Positions 11,906-22,598 of a stretch of DNA of 64,000 bases are shown piece by piece (positions within the stretch are counted from its first letter, which is position 1; every line of letters starts with the position of its first letter). A program made the translations under genes and the position numbers. Location: positions 1 through 64,000 of the forward strand of contig JAMYWO010000081.1 in NCBI GenBank assembly GCA_024220525.1, given 5' to 3'. This DNA is from Cochliopodium minus (taxonomy: Eukaryota > Discosea > Himatismenida > Cochliopodiidae). The notes under the pieces were generated by a model, which saw nothing but the letters and a program-made list of their open reading frames with translations, was not told the DNA's origin and did no database searches.

Positions 11906-12900
11906 TGGCCAGAAAGATTCGAATGAGGAAGATTTGCAAAGTGCCATTGATTATCTCAATGAAGAAGCGAAGAAAGGAAATCTATTGGCTTTATGTATTT
12001 TGGGAAAATTTTATCTTCAGGGTACCTCTTTCATTATTTTCAATAAATTAATTTGATCAAAAAAAAAAAAAAAAGATAAACAAATCAAACTTTTTTGAAC
12101 AATTTTGAATATTTTGATTTTAATTTATTTTAATTATTTTTTAATTTTTATTTATTTAATCCATTTATTTTTTTTATTTTTATTTTTTATTTTTTTATTT
12201 TTATTTTTTCATTCCTTATTTATTTTTGTTAAAACTTTTTTTTATTTTTTATTTTTTATTTTTTATTTTTTTATTTTTTTTTAATTTTTTTTTTTAATTT
12301 TTTTTTATTTTATTTATGAATATTTAACGAAAAGGTAAACACACAGAAAAAAACGTTCAAAAGGGATTGCTTTATTTAGACAAAGCCTCTAACTTGGGAA
12401 ACGAAGACGCTTCTCTTCTGTTGGGGAGGTTGTACAAAAGAGGAGCCATGGGAGTCTCTTTGGACATTGAAAAAAGCCACAAGTATTTCGAAAGATGTGC
12501 CAACAGCGGTAATGGAATGTGTAATTATTGGTAAATAAATTTAATATTTTTTTTTTTTTTTATTTGATTTTTATTTTTATTTTATTTTTATTATTATTTT
12601 TTATTTTTATTTTATTATTTTTTTTAAATTTATTATTTTTTTTTTTCATTTTTTCCATTTTTTTTATTTTATTTTATTTTGTTTTTATTTTTATTTTTTA
12701 ATTTTTATTTTCATTTTCATTTTTTAATTTTTTATTTTATTATTTTTTATTATTTTTATTTTTATATTTTTGTTTTTATTTTTTGAATATTTAATTCTTC
12801 ATTTCTAATTAAAGGTTGGGTGTGATTCATTTCCACGATTATTACGGAAAGAGAAACTTTAAAAAATCATATCAATATTTCTTAAAAGCATCCGAAAAAG
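11906..12900 (+). CDS. Sel1-repeat (TPR-like) protein fragment
   Basis: Three exons after the gap encode Sel1-type repeats: DLQSAIDYLNEEAKKGNLLA with LGKFYLQG, GLLYLDKASNLGNEDASLLL with RLYKRGAMGV, and KSYQYFLKASEKG. The repeated Ala-Gly-Leu-Gly-Tyr spacing of about 36 residues is diagnostic. Sel1 proteins form solenoids that scaffold other proteins; nothing indicates the partner. The 5' end is cut by the N at 11905, and the donor at 12901 opens into an ATTTTTTT array with no further Sel1 exon, so both ends are missing. Confidence 0.75.
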
Positions 12901-12910
12901 GTTTATTTAT

Positions 12911-12985
12911 TTATTTTTTATTTTTTTATTTTTTTATTTTTTTATTTTTTTATTTTTTTATTTTTTTATTTTTTTATTTTTATAT
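12911..12985. repeat. ATTTTTTT octamer array joining Sel1 and RCC1 exons
   Basis: The same octamer as at 8101-8184. Its left side follows a Sel1 donor and its right side leads to an RCC1 acceptor at 13020. It is therefore a suspected chimeric join. Confidence 0.8.
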
Positions 12986-13020
12986 TTTTTAAATTTATCA
13001 ATTAATTGAAATTAAAAAAG

Positions 13021-13521
13021 AAAACAAAAAATTTTTTGTTTGTGGGAATAGCAGTTGTGGGAGATTGGGTCTGAAAAGATCTGACAACATCTTGGTCCCA
13101 ACCAAACTAGTTTTGAACCAAGAAATAAAGTTGATCAATAATAACTTTTTAATAGAAGTAAAATCCCCATATAAAAATTTAAAAAAATAAAATTTTTTCT
13201 TTATTAAATATTTTTAATTTTCATTTTTTAAATTTTTTTTTTTTTTTAAATTAGAATTATTTTTAAATAATTTTTCATCAAAAAAAAAAAGGATTGGACT
13301 CCAAATGAACACAAACATTTCTCTGTTGAATTCAAAGAAAGGGTTGAAGTGTTTGTGTTGTGTTTGAAGCGGATATCTTCAATCAACAAGTTTCTCAAAA
13401 TCCCAAAACCTGTTTTGTTCATTGTCATTGTTTTTGTTAACTATTTAGAGGATTATGGGAAAGATTTTTGTGGGGAAGTTGTTCCCAAAAACAATTTCAT
13501 TTCAATTTTAGAATATAATTA
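13021..13521 (+). CDS. RCC1-repeat protein 3' end (orphan; probable end of copy A)
   Basis: Two exons encode one RCC1 blade (NKKFFVCGNSSCGRLGL; LVPTKLVL) and the family-specific C-terminus (DWTPNEHKHFSVEFKERV, then LCLKRI and LKIPKPVLF), followed by a longer tail than in copy B and a stop at 13519-13521. The first exon starts in phase 1, exactly as needed after copy A's donor at 8085, and corresponds to the copy B exon at that position. It is not a Sel1 exon, although it now follows the Sel1 fragment. Confidence 0.75.
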
Positions 13522-13835
13522 AATTTTAAAGATATTCCCAAGAATTTGTAAATTAAAATTAAATGTTACGTAATATTATTGATTTGATCATCCTTTCAGT
13601 TTTGCATGAAACCATTAATATTTTAATTCAACTATCTCCAATTTTATTTATTTTATTTTTTCTCAAAAAGCTATGTTGAGTGCTACATGACTTACGACTT
13701 GTGAAATCATTTCATTTCAAAACTATGTTTCCAAGAATCAAAAGGTATCAAAGAAAAAATTTAAAAAAAATTATGAAAAATAAAAAAAAATTGATTTTTG
13801 TTTATCCTTGAAAGGAAAAAAAATATAAATACAAG

Positions 13836-15700
13836 ATGAAAGTAAATTCAACAAATGGTTTTTCTGAACATAGTATCTTATTATATGGTAAAAAATTATT
13901 AAATATTGAACTTGATATTATTTTTTTTATTATTAAATTTTGACTAATCTCTTTAATCTCATTGAATCTCTTATCATTCTGATTGATTTTACATTGAAAG
14001 AGAATGGAGATTTGATTGCATTTGGATCAAATGAAGAGGGACAATGCGGAAACGGGACCACAACAGATATTTATAATCCTACCAAAATAATGAATAATCC
14101 AAACATCAAAAGTATTGTATTGGGAAGTTTCCATTCTTTTTACTTGGAGAGTAAAATCAATTAAAAATTTATTAATATTATTATAAATTATCATTAAAAA
14201 GAAAATGGAGATTTGTATGGGTTTGGTAAACATTTTTGAATAATAATTTTCAATCAAAAATTGGTTTTTGAATATTTTTATTTTTTAGGGAGAAACGCTT
14301 CATTGTTGGAGAATAATGAACCCATTATCAAAGTTCCAACCAAAATAGATTCAAATGTCAAAAAAGTTTGTGCATCTTTCTCTTTTTCTGTGATCCAAAA
14401 GAGTATGAATTTTTATTAAATTTTTTTTTTTTATTTATTTTTATTGATAATATTTTTAATTTTAGTGGACAATACTTTTATTATTCTCGGAAGTTCACAT
14501 AATGATATAAGGCAGAGTGAGTTCAAAATGGAGAATGTAAAAGATTTTTCGTGTGGAAGAGAACACATTATATTTTTGAAGGGTAACATATTTTTGATTA
14601 ATTTTTTTAATTTTGTGTTAAATTTTTTTTCTTTATTTTAAAATTTTATTTTTAATTTTCCATTTTTTTTTATTGATTAGATAATGGAGGAGTGTGGGTG
14701 ATGGGATCAAACACCGATGGGCAATGCGGATTAGACGAAAACGTTTTGACTTTTGAAACTCCAACCTTAATGACCACTGACCCTAACATATTTTCCATCA
14801 CTTGTGGGAATTACTCCACTTATCTTTTAACAAGTAAAATTTTTATTTGATTTTTATTTGATTTTTTTTTGATTTTTTAATTTAAATTTTTTTATAGGAG
14901 AAAATAATTCCACAATAATTAAATTTTGTGGTTTAATTCCTTCTGTGAGATCAGAATTCGGGAAATCAACATTAAAGAAAGATGATACGTTCCCAAACAT
15001 TAGGAGCATTCATTGTGGAGGAAATAATACAATTATTTTATTGGGTAAACAAAAATTTTCGAAAAGGAAAAATGAAAAATAAAAATAAAAATTATAAAAT
15101 AAAAAATGAATTATAAATTTTAAAATATAATTTTATAAAAATTATTAGAGAGCGGAGAAGTTTATGGCTACGGTAGTAATTCAAATGGAGAACTTGGTCT
15201 CAACAAAACAGGTAGAATTTCCCAATTTACAAAGTCTGATCTTTTGTCCGACATAAGATTCATTACAACAGGATGGAATTTTTCCTTTTTTTTCAACAGT
15301 ATTTTTTATTCAAATTATTTTATTTTATTTTATTTTATTTTTTAATTATTTAAAAAGAAAAAGAAGAAATCTTTGTTTGTGGAAACAATTCCAATGGAAA
15401 GTTGAGTCTCCAAGAAGATATAAAAATCGTTTCAGTACCTCATAAACTCACTTTCAAAGAGAATGTTCTTTTGATACAAAACACAAGTCTCATAGAAGTA
15501 AAATAAAAAAACTTTTTTTGTTAATTTAAAATTTTTTTTTTGTAATAAAGAATTGGTCTCCTAATGAACATACAAACTTTCCAAAATCTTTCAAAGAAAG
15601 AGTTTACATCTTTTTATTGTGTCTAAAAAGGATATCTTCCTCCAACAATCACCTCAAAATTCCAAAACCTATATTGTTTCTTATCATAGGAAATCTTTAA
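13836..15700 (+). CDS. RCC1-repeat protein, copy B (complete)
   Basis: A short first exon (MKVNSTNGFSEHSILLY) splices to a series of exons each holding about one RCC1 blade: GDLIAFGSNEEGQCGNG, GVWVMGSNTDGQCGL, GEVYGYGSNSNGELGLN and IFVCGNNSNGKLSLQ. The C-terminal block (NWSPNEHTNF, LLCLKRI, LKIPKP) is shared with the other RCC1 genes here and suggests a conserved family module beyond the propeller. Nothing identifies the binding partner. It is followed 240 bp downstream by an F-box gene start, the same order inferred for copy A and its F-box neighbour, so the pair was probably duplicated as a unit. Confidence 0.85.
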
Positions 15701-15939
15701 AATTTCAATCCAACAAATTCTATCAAATCTATTACTCATTAATTAAAATTTTAGTTAAATAAATTTTTTTTTAAACTATTTTTTTTTTGGATAAAAAGGA
15801 GATAAAAGACAAAATTATGAACAAACCATTACAAGAAAAAAATTTAAAAAATTGAAGTAGTTACAGAAAGTTTATAAATATTTTAAATATAAATTATAAA
15901 AAAATAAAAAAAAAAATTTTTGAATTGTAAATATTTGAA

Positions 15940-15961
15940 ATGGATTCAATAATTGATTTGG
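15940..15961 (+). CDS. First codons of an F-box/TM gene, cut by gap
   Basis: The ATG and seven codons (MDSIIDL) and the leader before them match the start of the F-box gene at 9225 almost base for base, then an N interrupts. This is probably the missing start of the fragment at 8186-9113, with roughly 100 bases lost between. Confidence 0.65.
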
Positions 15962-16060
15962 NAAAAAATAAAAAATAAAAAATAAAAAATAAAAAATAAA
16001 AAATAAAAAATAAAAAATAAAAAATAAAATAAAATAAAATAAAATAAAATAGAAAAAAAT
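15962..16060. repeat. Single-N gap followed by (AAAAAAT)n and (AAAAT)n arrays
   Basis: One N, then about ten A6T heptamers grading into A4T pentamers. To the right lies the AP-5 mu gene on the minus strand, whose 3' exons are missing. Confidence 0.85.
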
Positions 16061-16172
16061 AAAAAATAAAAAATAAAAAAAAAATAAAATAAATTAAAAA
16101 TTAAAATTAAAAATTAAAAATTAAAATGATTCAGATTAAATTTATATTTAAATAAAAATTTTAAAGGATGAA

Positions 16173-17291
16173 CTAATTACAACTTCGGTGTTGCTTTCGT
16201 TAGAAAGATCATCTCTCAACATCTGATTGGTTTTGAAGTCGTTGTACACCATCTTTCCGAACACAATAGAAGTGGTGATGTAATAATTGAGCTGGTCCAA
16301 AATCAAAGGAGACTACAAAAAAATTAAGGTAATAAAAATAAAAATAAAAATAAACATAAAAATAAAAATAAAAAATAAAAAATAAAAAATAAAAAATAAA
16401 ATAAATTTTACAAATTCTGGCGAAGATATGTCTTTAAAATTTTCTCTTGCAAAATTGGAAATGGACAAGAGGACGTTTAGAGCGTATGTGACTTCTGGAA
16501 ATTCCAAAATAACAAGGGGATCCATGTTCGAAACTTCTTTTAGTTTGTCAACCGACAAAATTGGGAGTCCTATCAAAAATAAAAAAAATTTTATTAAGAT
16601 GAATGGCTAGCAAGTGATTCCAAATTTTTATAACAATTCACAGATCATTTTAAAGCATCAAAATATTCTAATTTAATTCATATCAAAAATAGGATGATGT
16701 ATATCTTGAATATAAACACATTTAATTTAATCTATGTGAATGAGATATCTTTGAAGTATTTATAAACAAAATTACAGAAAAATGATCGATAAGGGATCCA
16801 TATTATTCAACTTATGCTTGATAATATGATAAATTGGATCTCATTAATCAAAAAAATAGAATATAATGTCGAGTTGTATAAATTTGATCCAATTCTATGG
16901 TTTATATTATTCTTTGACAAAAAATTTATCTAAATAAGCCAATATCTATGAATCCATTTCAAATTATAACATCTATCTTACCTATCAAGATTAAATTTGG
17001 CTCATGATCGCATTTTAAATAAACAAGAGGCCATAAACAAGACTTCAAATTAGAATTGCTATGCAAGATGGGAACCAAATCACGATTGATATTTGTATTT
17101 CTTTCTTTCAAAGTATTATTGAAGATGCTGAGAAACTTTTCGTCTTTTGGGATGGGTGTATATTCCATATTTTCTTTGGTGCATAGCACACTAAATCTAT
17201 TTTCGACTGTGGGATACTTTCTGGAGGTTATTACTTTACATTTATTCCCATTTGTGCTTATCAACCATAAAGCTCTGAGCCTGCAAGTCAT
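16173..17291 (-). CDS. AP5M1: AP-5 adaptor complex mu subunit, N-terminal part (3' exons lost at gap)
   Basis: Exons 17291-16982, 16569-16412 and 16312 to about 16173 read in phase. The N-terminus (RALWLISTNGNKCKVITSRK, YPTVENRFSVL, YTPIPKDEKFLSIF) matches the conserved start of the AP-5 mu subunit (human MUDENG), followed by the longin-like segment (GLPILSVDKLKEVS; VTYALNVLLSISNFARENF). AP-5 acts with SPG11 and SPG15 in late-endosome-to-Golgi retrieval. Only about 200 residues are present; the mu-homology domain that recognises cargo should lie beyond the N at 15962. The exact end of the third exon is uncertain. The start diverges from homogentisate dioxygenase across 400 bp. Confidence 0.82.
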
Positions 17292-17694
17292 TTTTTTTAT
17301 ATTTCATCAAAATATGATTGGAAAACTTGAAGAAACCAAATAAAACATTTTGTTAATTAGATTAATAATTTGAATAATTAATCAAAAGACGGTTAAATCT
17401 TCATTTTATATATTATTTCAGAGTAATTGGAGAAAATCCACTTTTTTTTGACTTGGGGTTGTTAAAAACGATTCATTGATTGAAAAAGAATTTACATTTG
17501 TTTATTCAATGAAATTTCAATCAAATAAAATTTAAATTTTAAATGAGAAAAAACTAATCGAAGTTCAAAGGAGAATTCTCTATTCAGAAAATTCGCTTCA
17601 AATTATTTAGTTGGCTTTTTGGAGCAAACAACAAATATTTTGAAAAAAAATATTAAAAAAATTTAAAGCTTTGCAATCGCTATAAAAGAAATAC
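17292..17694. promoter_or_regulatory. Divergent promoter region, AP5M1 / homogentisate dioxygenase
   Basis: About 400 bp of A/T-rich DNA between head-to-head start codons. No distinct motif stands out. Confidence 0.45.
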
Positions 17695-19747
17695 ATGGAA
17701 AAAGATAAAAAATATGACTATTTGGTTGGATTTGGTAATCATCATGCAACAGAAGCAGTGAAGGGAGTTTTGCCAATAGGACAAAATTCTCCACAAAAAT
17801 GCGAAAAAGGTAAAAACAAAAAATTATAACAAAATTATAACAAAAATAAGATTGGGATACAAATGATTTTGGGTTATTTAGAAATGTAAAGAAAATTTTA
17901 TCCATTTTTCATATTTTAGGTCTTTATGCTGAACAATTATCTGGGACTGCATTTACTGTTCCAAGATTATCAAATTCTAGAAGGTAAGCAAAAAAAATAT
18001 TGCTCACAATTATATACCATATTTTTTTTATAATTGGTCCATAGAATAAAATGATATTCTAATTACGAAATGATAATGTCAAATAATTGAATTCGAACAT
18101 ATCCATTCCTTAATCATACTTTCATCCCAACACGATATCAAATCAAACAAAAAAATATTAAAAAATTTGTTTTTTCTTTTTAGTTGGCTTTATAGAATCA
18201 AACCATCAGTATGTCATACACCATTAAAAGAAACAGAAAATGGAGAGATAAGTTATGATTTCTCGGAAATAGATCCTAATCAGATCAGATGGTTGCCATA
18301 TCAATTCGATAAGAAAGGATCGACCTTTGTGAGTGGTATGAAGACCATTACTGGATCAGGAGATCCATGCATGAAGGAAGGGCTTGCCATTCATGTTTAT
18401 ACAGCAGATACATCAATGAAAGACACTGCTTTTTGCAACTCTGATGGAGATTTCTTGATTGGTAAAATCATTTTTTTTAATTCGAAAAGAACAAAGATAT
18501 TTAACAAGATATGAAAAATATTTGGGTGGAATTTCCCTATATAATAAAATTATATAAATTAAAAAAAAGATCTTATTGAGATTAAATCCTTCTCATCTAT
18601 CCATCCCATATTAAAAAGATTCAAGAAAAATGAAGTGAAATTTCAAAAAAATTTATAAACAAAAACCTTGGATAACTTCCAATTTAACTGACATCCTTTT
18701 AAAAAACAAAAAAAAATAGTTCCACAAAAAGGAGCACTTGATATACAAACAGAATTCGGATGGCTCTACGTCTCACCAGGAGAAATCGTGGTAATTCCAA
18801 GAGGGATAAGATACGCAGTGAATCTCGAAGAAGAATCAAGAGGATACATCCTCGAAGTGTTCACAGGACATTTCAAGCTGCCTGATTTGGGACCTATAGG
18901 AGCCAATGGATTGGCTAATCCAAGAGATTTTCTTGCGCCTGTTGCCAATTTCGAGGATAGAGACTGCGAATTCACTTTAATTCAAAAATATGCGGGAAAA
19001 TTGTTCACTGCAAAATATAAGGAGAGTGTTTTCAATGTTGTTGGATGGCATGGAAATTATTATCCTTATAAATATGATCTTTCCAGATTCCATGTGATGA
19101 ATAGTGTATCCTTCGATCATCCTGATCCATCCATTTTCACTGTATTGACTTGTCCTACAAATGAAGTCGGGGTCGCTTGTGCTGATTTCGTCATCTTCCC
19201 TCCTAGATGGCAAGTCATCGAAAAGAGTTTCCGTCCTCCATATTTCCATAGAAACACCATGTCAGAATATATGGGTAACGATTTTCTCCACATCTCTTTT
19301 TAAATTCATTTTTTATTCTTCTTGTTGATTTTTTAGGTCTTATTTTCGGTAAATATGAAGCCAAAGAAGAAGGATTTCTTCCTGGTGGTGGATCTCTTCA
19401 TTCCTGCATGATTTCACATGGTCCTGATACTCAATGTTATGGTATAAATACAATTTTTTGTTTTTGATATATTCCATATATATCAATCTCAATATCTTCT
19501 TCATAACAATCCATATCTTTGATTTTTTTTTTTATATTTTTTATTTTATTTCACTTTATTTTTTATCACAGAAAAGGAAAGTACAAAAGAATTGATCCCT
19601 GAAAGAATTGAGAATACCCTTGCTTTCATGTTCGAAACCACTTACATTTTGAAGCTCACCAATTATGGAAAAAACACAAAGAAACAAGAGAATTATTATG
19701 AGTGTTGGTCTGGTTTGAAAAATAATTTCAGAGATCAAAACAAATAA
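17695..19747 (+). CDS. HGD: Homogentisate 1,2-dioxygenase
   Basis: Six exons (17695-17809, 17920-17983, 18184-18461, 18720-19274, 19337-19441, 19572-19747) total 1293 bases, 430 residues, close to the usual 440. The enzyme opens the ring of homogentisate to maleylacetoacetate in Phe/Tyr breakdown, using Fe(II) and O2. The N-terminus [16 protein letters not shown] and the block [12 protein letters not shown] are family hallmarks. The iron ligands are in place: His and Glu in [15 protein letters not shown] and the later His in [11 protein letters not shown]. All introns are GT-AG. It implies an oxygen-using organism. Neighbouring genes are unrelated to tyrosine catabolism. Confidence 0.97.
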
Positions 19748-19972
19748 AAAGGAATTTATAAATCAGCAAAAAAAATAATATTTTTTTTTATTCAATAGAA
19801 TTTTCTTTTTTTTTTTTCATATTTCAATATTTATTGATTAGAAAATCATTCCTTTTTTGGATTTCTCTCATCCACATATGGTAATATTCTTCATATTCCT
19901 TTAAATATTCAACAATAAAGAATATAAAATTTTTTTTTCTCTTCATAAAAATTTTAATAAAAAAAAATAGAG

Positions 19973-20152
19973 ATGATGAACAAAAATTATTTTTTTGGTT
20001 TATTGATTGTTATCTTATCATTTATTTCTGCTGTAAGAGCTGAAGCAGGATTTGGAGCAGGTGATGCTATTGCACTCATTCTTGGATTAGTTATATTTTT
20101 TGTATGCTGTTTCGCAGGACTTGGATGGCTTTCAAGAAGAGGATCCTCTTAA
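19973..20152 (+). CDS. Small secreted or membrane peptide, 59 residues
   Basis: An intron-less ORF begins with ATGATG after an A-rich leader, 225 bp beyond the dioxygenase stop. It encodes MMNKNYFFGLLIVILSFISA, then VRAEAGFGAGDAIALI, a second hydrophobic helix (LGLVIFFVCCFAGLGWL) and SRRGSS. The first part looks like a cleavable signal peptide with a site after VRA; the second is a transmembrane segment with two Cys. No family recognised. The signal-plus-helix design and a clear A-rich start support a real gene, but it is short. Confidence 0.6.
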   Translation: MMNKNYFFGLLIVILSFISAVRAEAGFGAGDAIALILGLVIFFVCCFAGLGWLSRRGSS

Positions 20153-20382
20153 TTGTCATAAAAATAGAAGGAGAAAGAATTTTTCCATATTTCATTGGGG
20201 TCTTTTCATCTTATTATAACATCTCAATAATATGGAAAAATATAATTTTTATAATTTGAAAAAAAATAAAAAATTTTAAACAAAAATATCTCTTTTTACT
20301 TTTCTTATTTTGTTTATTTACTTATATTTTTCTTTTTTCGTATATCATTGGAATTATAACACAATAAAAAGAATGAAATTAT

Positions 20383-21167
20383 TTATTTTGAGAAATATTC
20401 TTCCAATAAAGGGAATTGTTTCATTGATACAATCTCATCGAACTTCTTTTCAATCATATCAACATATTCTGTGAATAAAAACAAAGTGAGTAAAAAAAAA
20501 AAATATAAAAAAATATTGTTTGTGGATGGTTCAATAATGTGGAATGTTTTTTTTTTTGAAACCAATTTACCATAGAATTTTGGATCAGAGAGATAATTTT
20601 CAATTTCTTTGTTATTTACCAATAATTCCTTCTTCTCGAACAAATCTACCAATGTATTCTCGAGTTGGGTAAGATTATCCTCATCATTCATGTTTTCGTT
20701 GTTTTCTGGAAAAGCAATTCTTATAGAATTATTTGGCATCTCCTTATTGGAAAAGGTATTGAGGAATAAATTGTAATCATTCTCATCCTTCATCCACAAT
20801 TTGTATTTATCCTTCTCTATATCGATCAATATTGCCCTTTAATAATTTTTCAGTGAATATTCAAAAATAATATATTTTTCATGGAAAATTTTATAATTTG
20901 TTTTTTTTATACTTACAAATTCGATTGGCTTTTTTTCACAACTATCTCTGATAAATCGATTATATCTCTTTCGAGCAAGATATTCATCTCTTTTGTTTGT
21001 ATGGTCAGATTGTATGTTTCTACCACGACGAAATCTACTTCCTTGGTGATCGTTCTGAGGCATTCTAAGATGCAATCTTTGAATTCTGGGAAGTTTTTTT
21101 TTCTTTTGGTGGTGAAAGATACATTCTCCAATCTCAATATGCTCTTGCAATCAAAATCTATTTCCAT
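20383..21167 (-). CDS. Unrecognised 200-residue protein
   Basis: Exons 21167-20917, 20836-20571 and 20468-20383 sum to 603 bases, 200 residues plus stop. The start follows AATAAAAAAA. The protein begins MEIDFDCKSILRLENVSFTT, has an alternating beta/alpha feel (KEVDFVVVETYNLTIQTKEM; AILIDIEKDKYKLWM), then an Asn/Glu-rich loop and a helical C-terminus ending LLEEYFSK. No catalytic motif or membrane segment is visible. It lies 123 bp downstream of the P-loop kinase-like gene on the same strand. Confidence 0.65.
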
Positions 21168-21290
21168 TTTTTTTATTTTTATTAAATTTGATTCAAATTT
21201 TTAATGTAAAATAATTTTTAATTTGAACAACCTCTAAATCAAAAGTGAAAGAGACACATTGTACTAGTAATTTTTTAAAAAAATTCATTT

Positions 21291-22463
21291 TTAATCAATT
21301 ATTATTTGTTCAGGAAGTATATTTTCTATAACTTTAGAATTACAAAGAGTCTCCTCAAAGTTGGAGATGTTAGAGTTCAATGTAGAAACGAGATGATTGA
21401 AGAGGTTATCAATCCCTTCCTTATCGTTCTGGCACTTGAACTCCCAAAGGTCAGACTTTTCTTTGTAAAAGTTGCAAACAGTGTCCATCCATTCAACACT
21501 TGATTCATTGTATTTTTCTCGGAAAGGCCTTTTAAAATTTTTTTTGTAAATTAAAGTATTATTTAAATAATATGTTAAAAAATATTGCTCAAAAAAAAAA
21601 AAATAATTTCACAAAAAAATATTCCAAATAACCACATGAGCAAATAAAAAAACTTACTCTCTTTTTAATCTTTCAGATATTCTTTTCCATAAAGTTTCTC
21701 TTTCTACCTCAACATAAACATTGTAAATGAAAATGTTGGTTTGCTGTGAAAGCTCCATGATCTGAGTTTTGATGATTGGTTCGAGCAAGTTTCCGTGCTT
21801 TGCATAAAATACTGAAGAAAATGGGGATCTGTCTGCAAATATGATTTTGGATTCTTGATTATCCCTTTTTACTTCTTTTTGTTTGTTGAGTATTCTGTTG
21901 AATAAATAAAAATGATAAAATAAATTTAATTATTTCGGTTAAAATAATTATTATAAATAAAAAATTTAACGATTTTCTATTTTTCTACCTTTCCATCCAT
22001 TGTGATACCCATATCATCTCCATTGTCAATGATTGTGGAGATAGGGAATCGAATTTTGGCATGTTGAGAAAACATTCGTCCAAAACATCGTATCCCATCT
22101 TTTTTATCAATTGACAAAGTTCAGTTTTACCTGATCCATGTGGTCCTTCCAAACAAATTGCTATTATTTTTGGTTGTTTTATATTCTTTGAAAAAAGAAT
22201 TATTTAAATTATATAATTTTATAATTATAAAAAATATCGTTATAATTAATTTTTATTGATTATTACATTGGAACCATTTTGATCAATCTTTTCTTTTTCA
22301 TCTTTATTTTCCTTTCCATTTTGATAAATTTATAACAAATTTTCTGTTTAAAAATGAATTTGGTTATTTCTTAGATATTGATTAAATCTGAATTGATCTT
22401 TACCTAATTATCTTTTTCACAGTTTACCTTTGATTTTCTTTTTTTATTATTATTATCACTCAT
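21291..22463 (-). CDS. P-loop nucleoside/deoxynucleoside kinase-like protein
   Basis: The N-terminal exon (MSDNNNKKRKSK, 22463-22428) splices in phase 0 to NIKQPKIIAICLEGPHGSGK, a Walker A motif, then TELCQLIKKMGYDV. Later exons give IIFADRSPFSSVFYAKHG, which fits the Asp-Arg-Ser motif of deoxynucleoside kinases, YNVYVEVERETLWKRISERL, and an Arg-rich lid-like segment (KREPFREKYNESSVEWMDTV), ending LPEQIIID. This layout is that of the dNK/thymidylate-kinase-like P-loop group, so phosphorylation of a nucleoside or nucleotide is likely; the substrate cannot be told. The first exon is an inference: an intervening open stretch near 22270-22320 carries no usable start in the right frame. Confidence 0.7.
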
Positions 22464-22598
22464 TTTTTTTTATATTTTTTATTTATTTTTTTAATTTCAC
22501 TTTCTTGGAATATATAAAATATAAATTAAAAATATTACAATTTTTTTTAGTTTTTTAAATTCATCAGCACAATAGAAATAAATTTTATAATTATTTTT

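Noticed and set aside
21775-21800. GGTTCGAG match to a tRNA T-loop box
   Set aside because: It sits within an open exon of the P-loop kinase-like gene. No A box or acceptor-stem pairing nearby.
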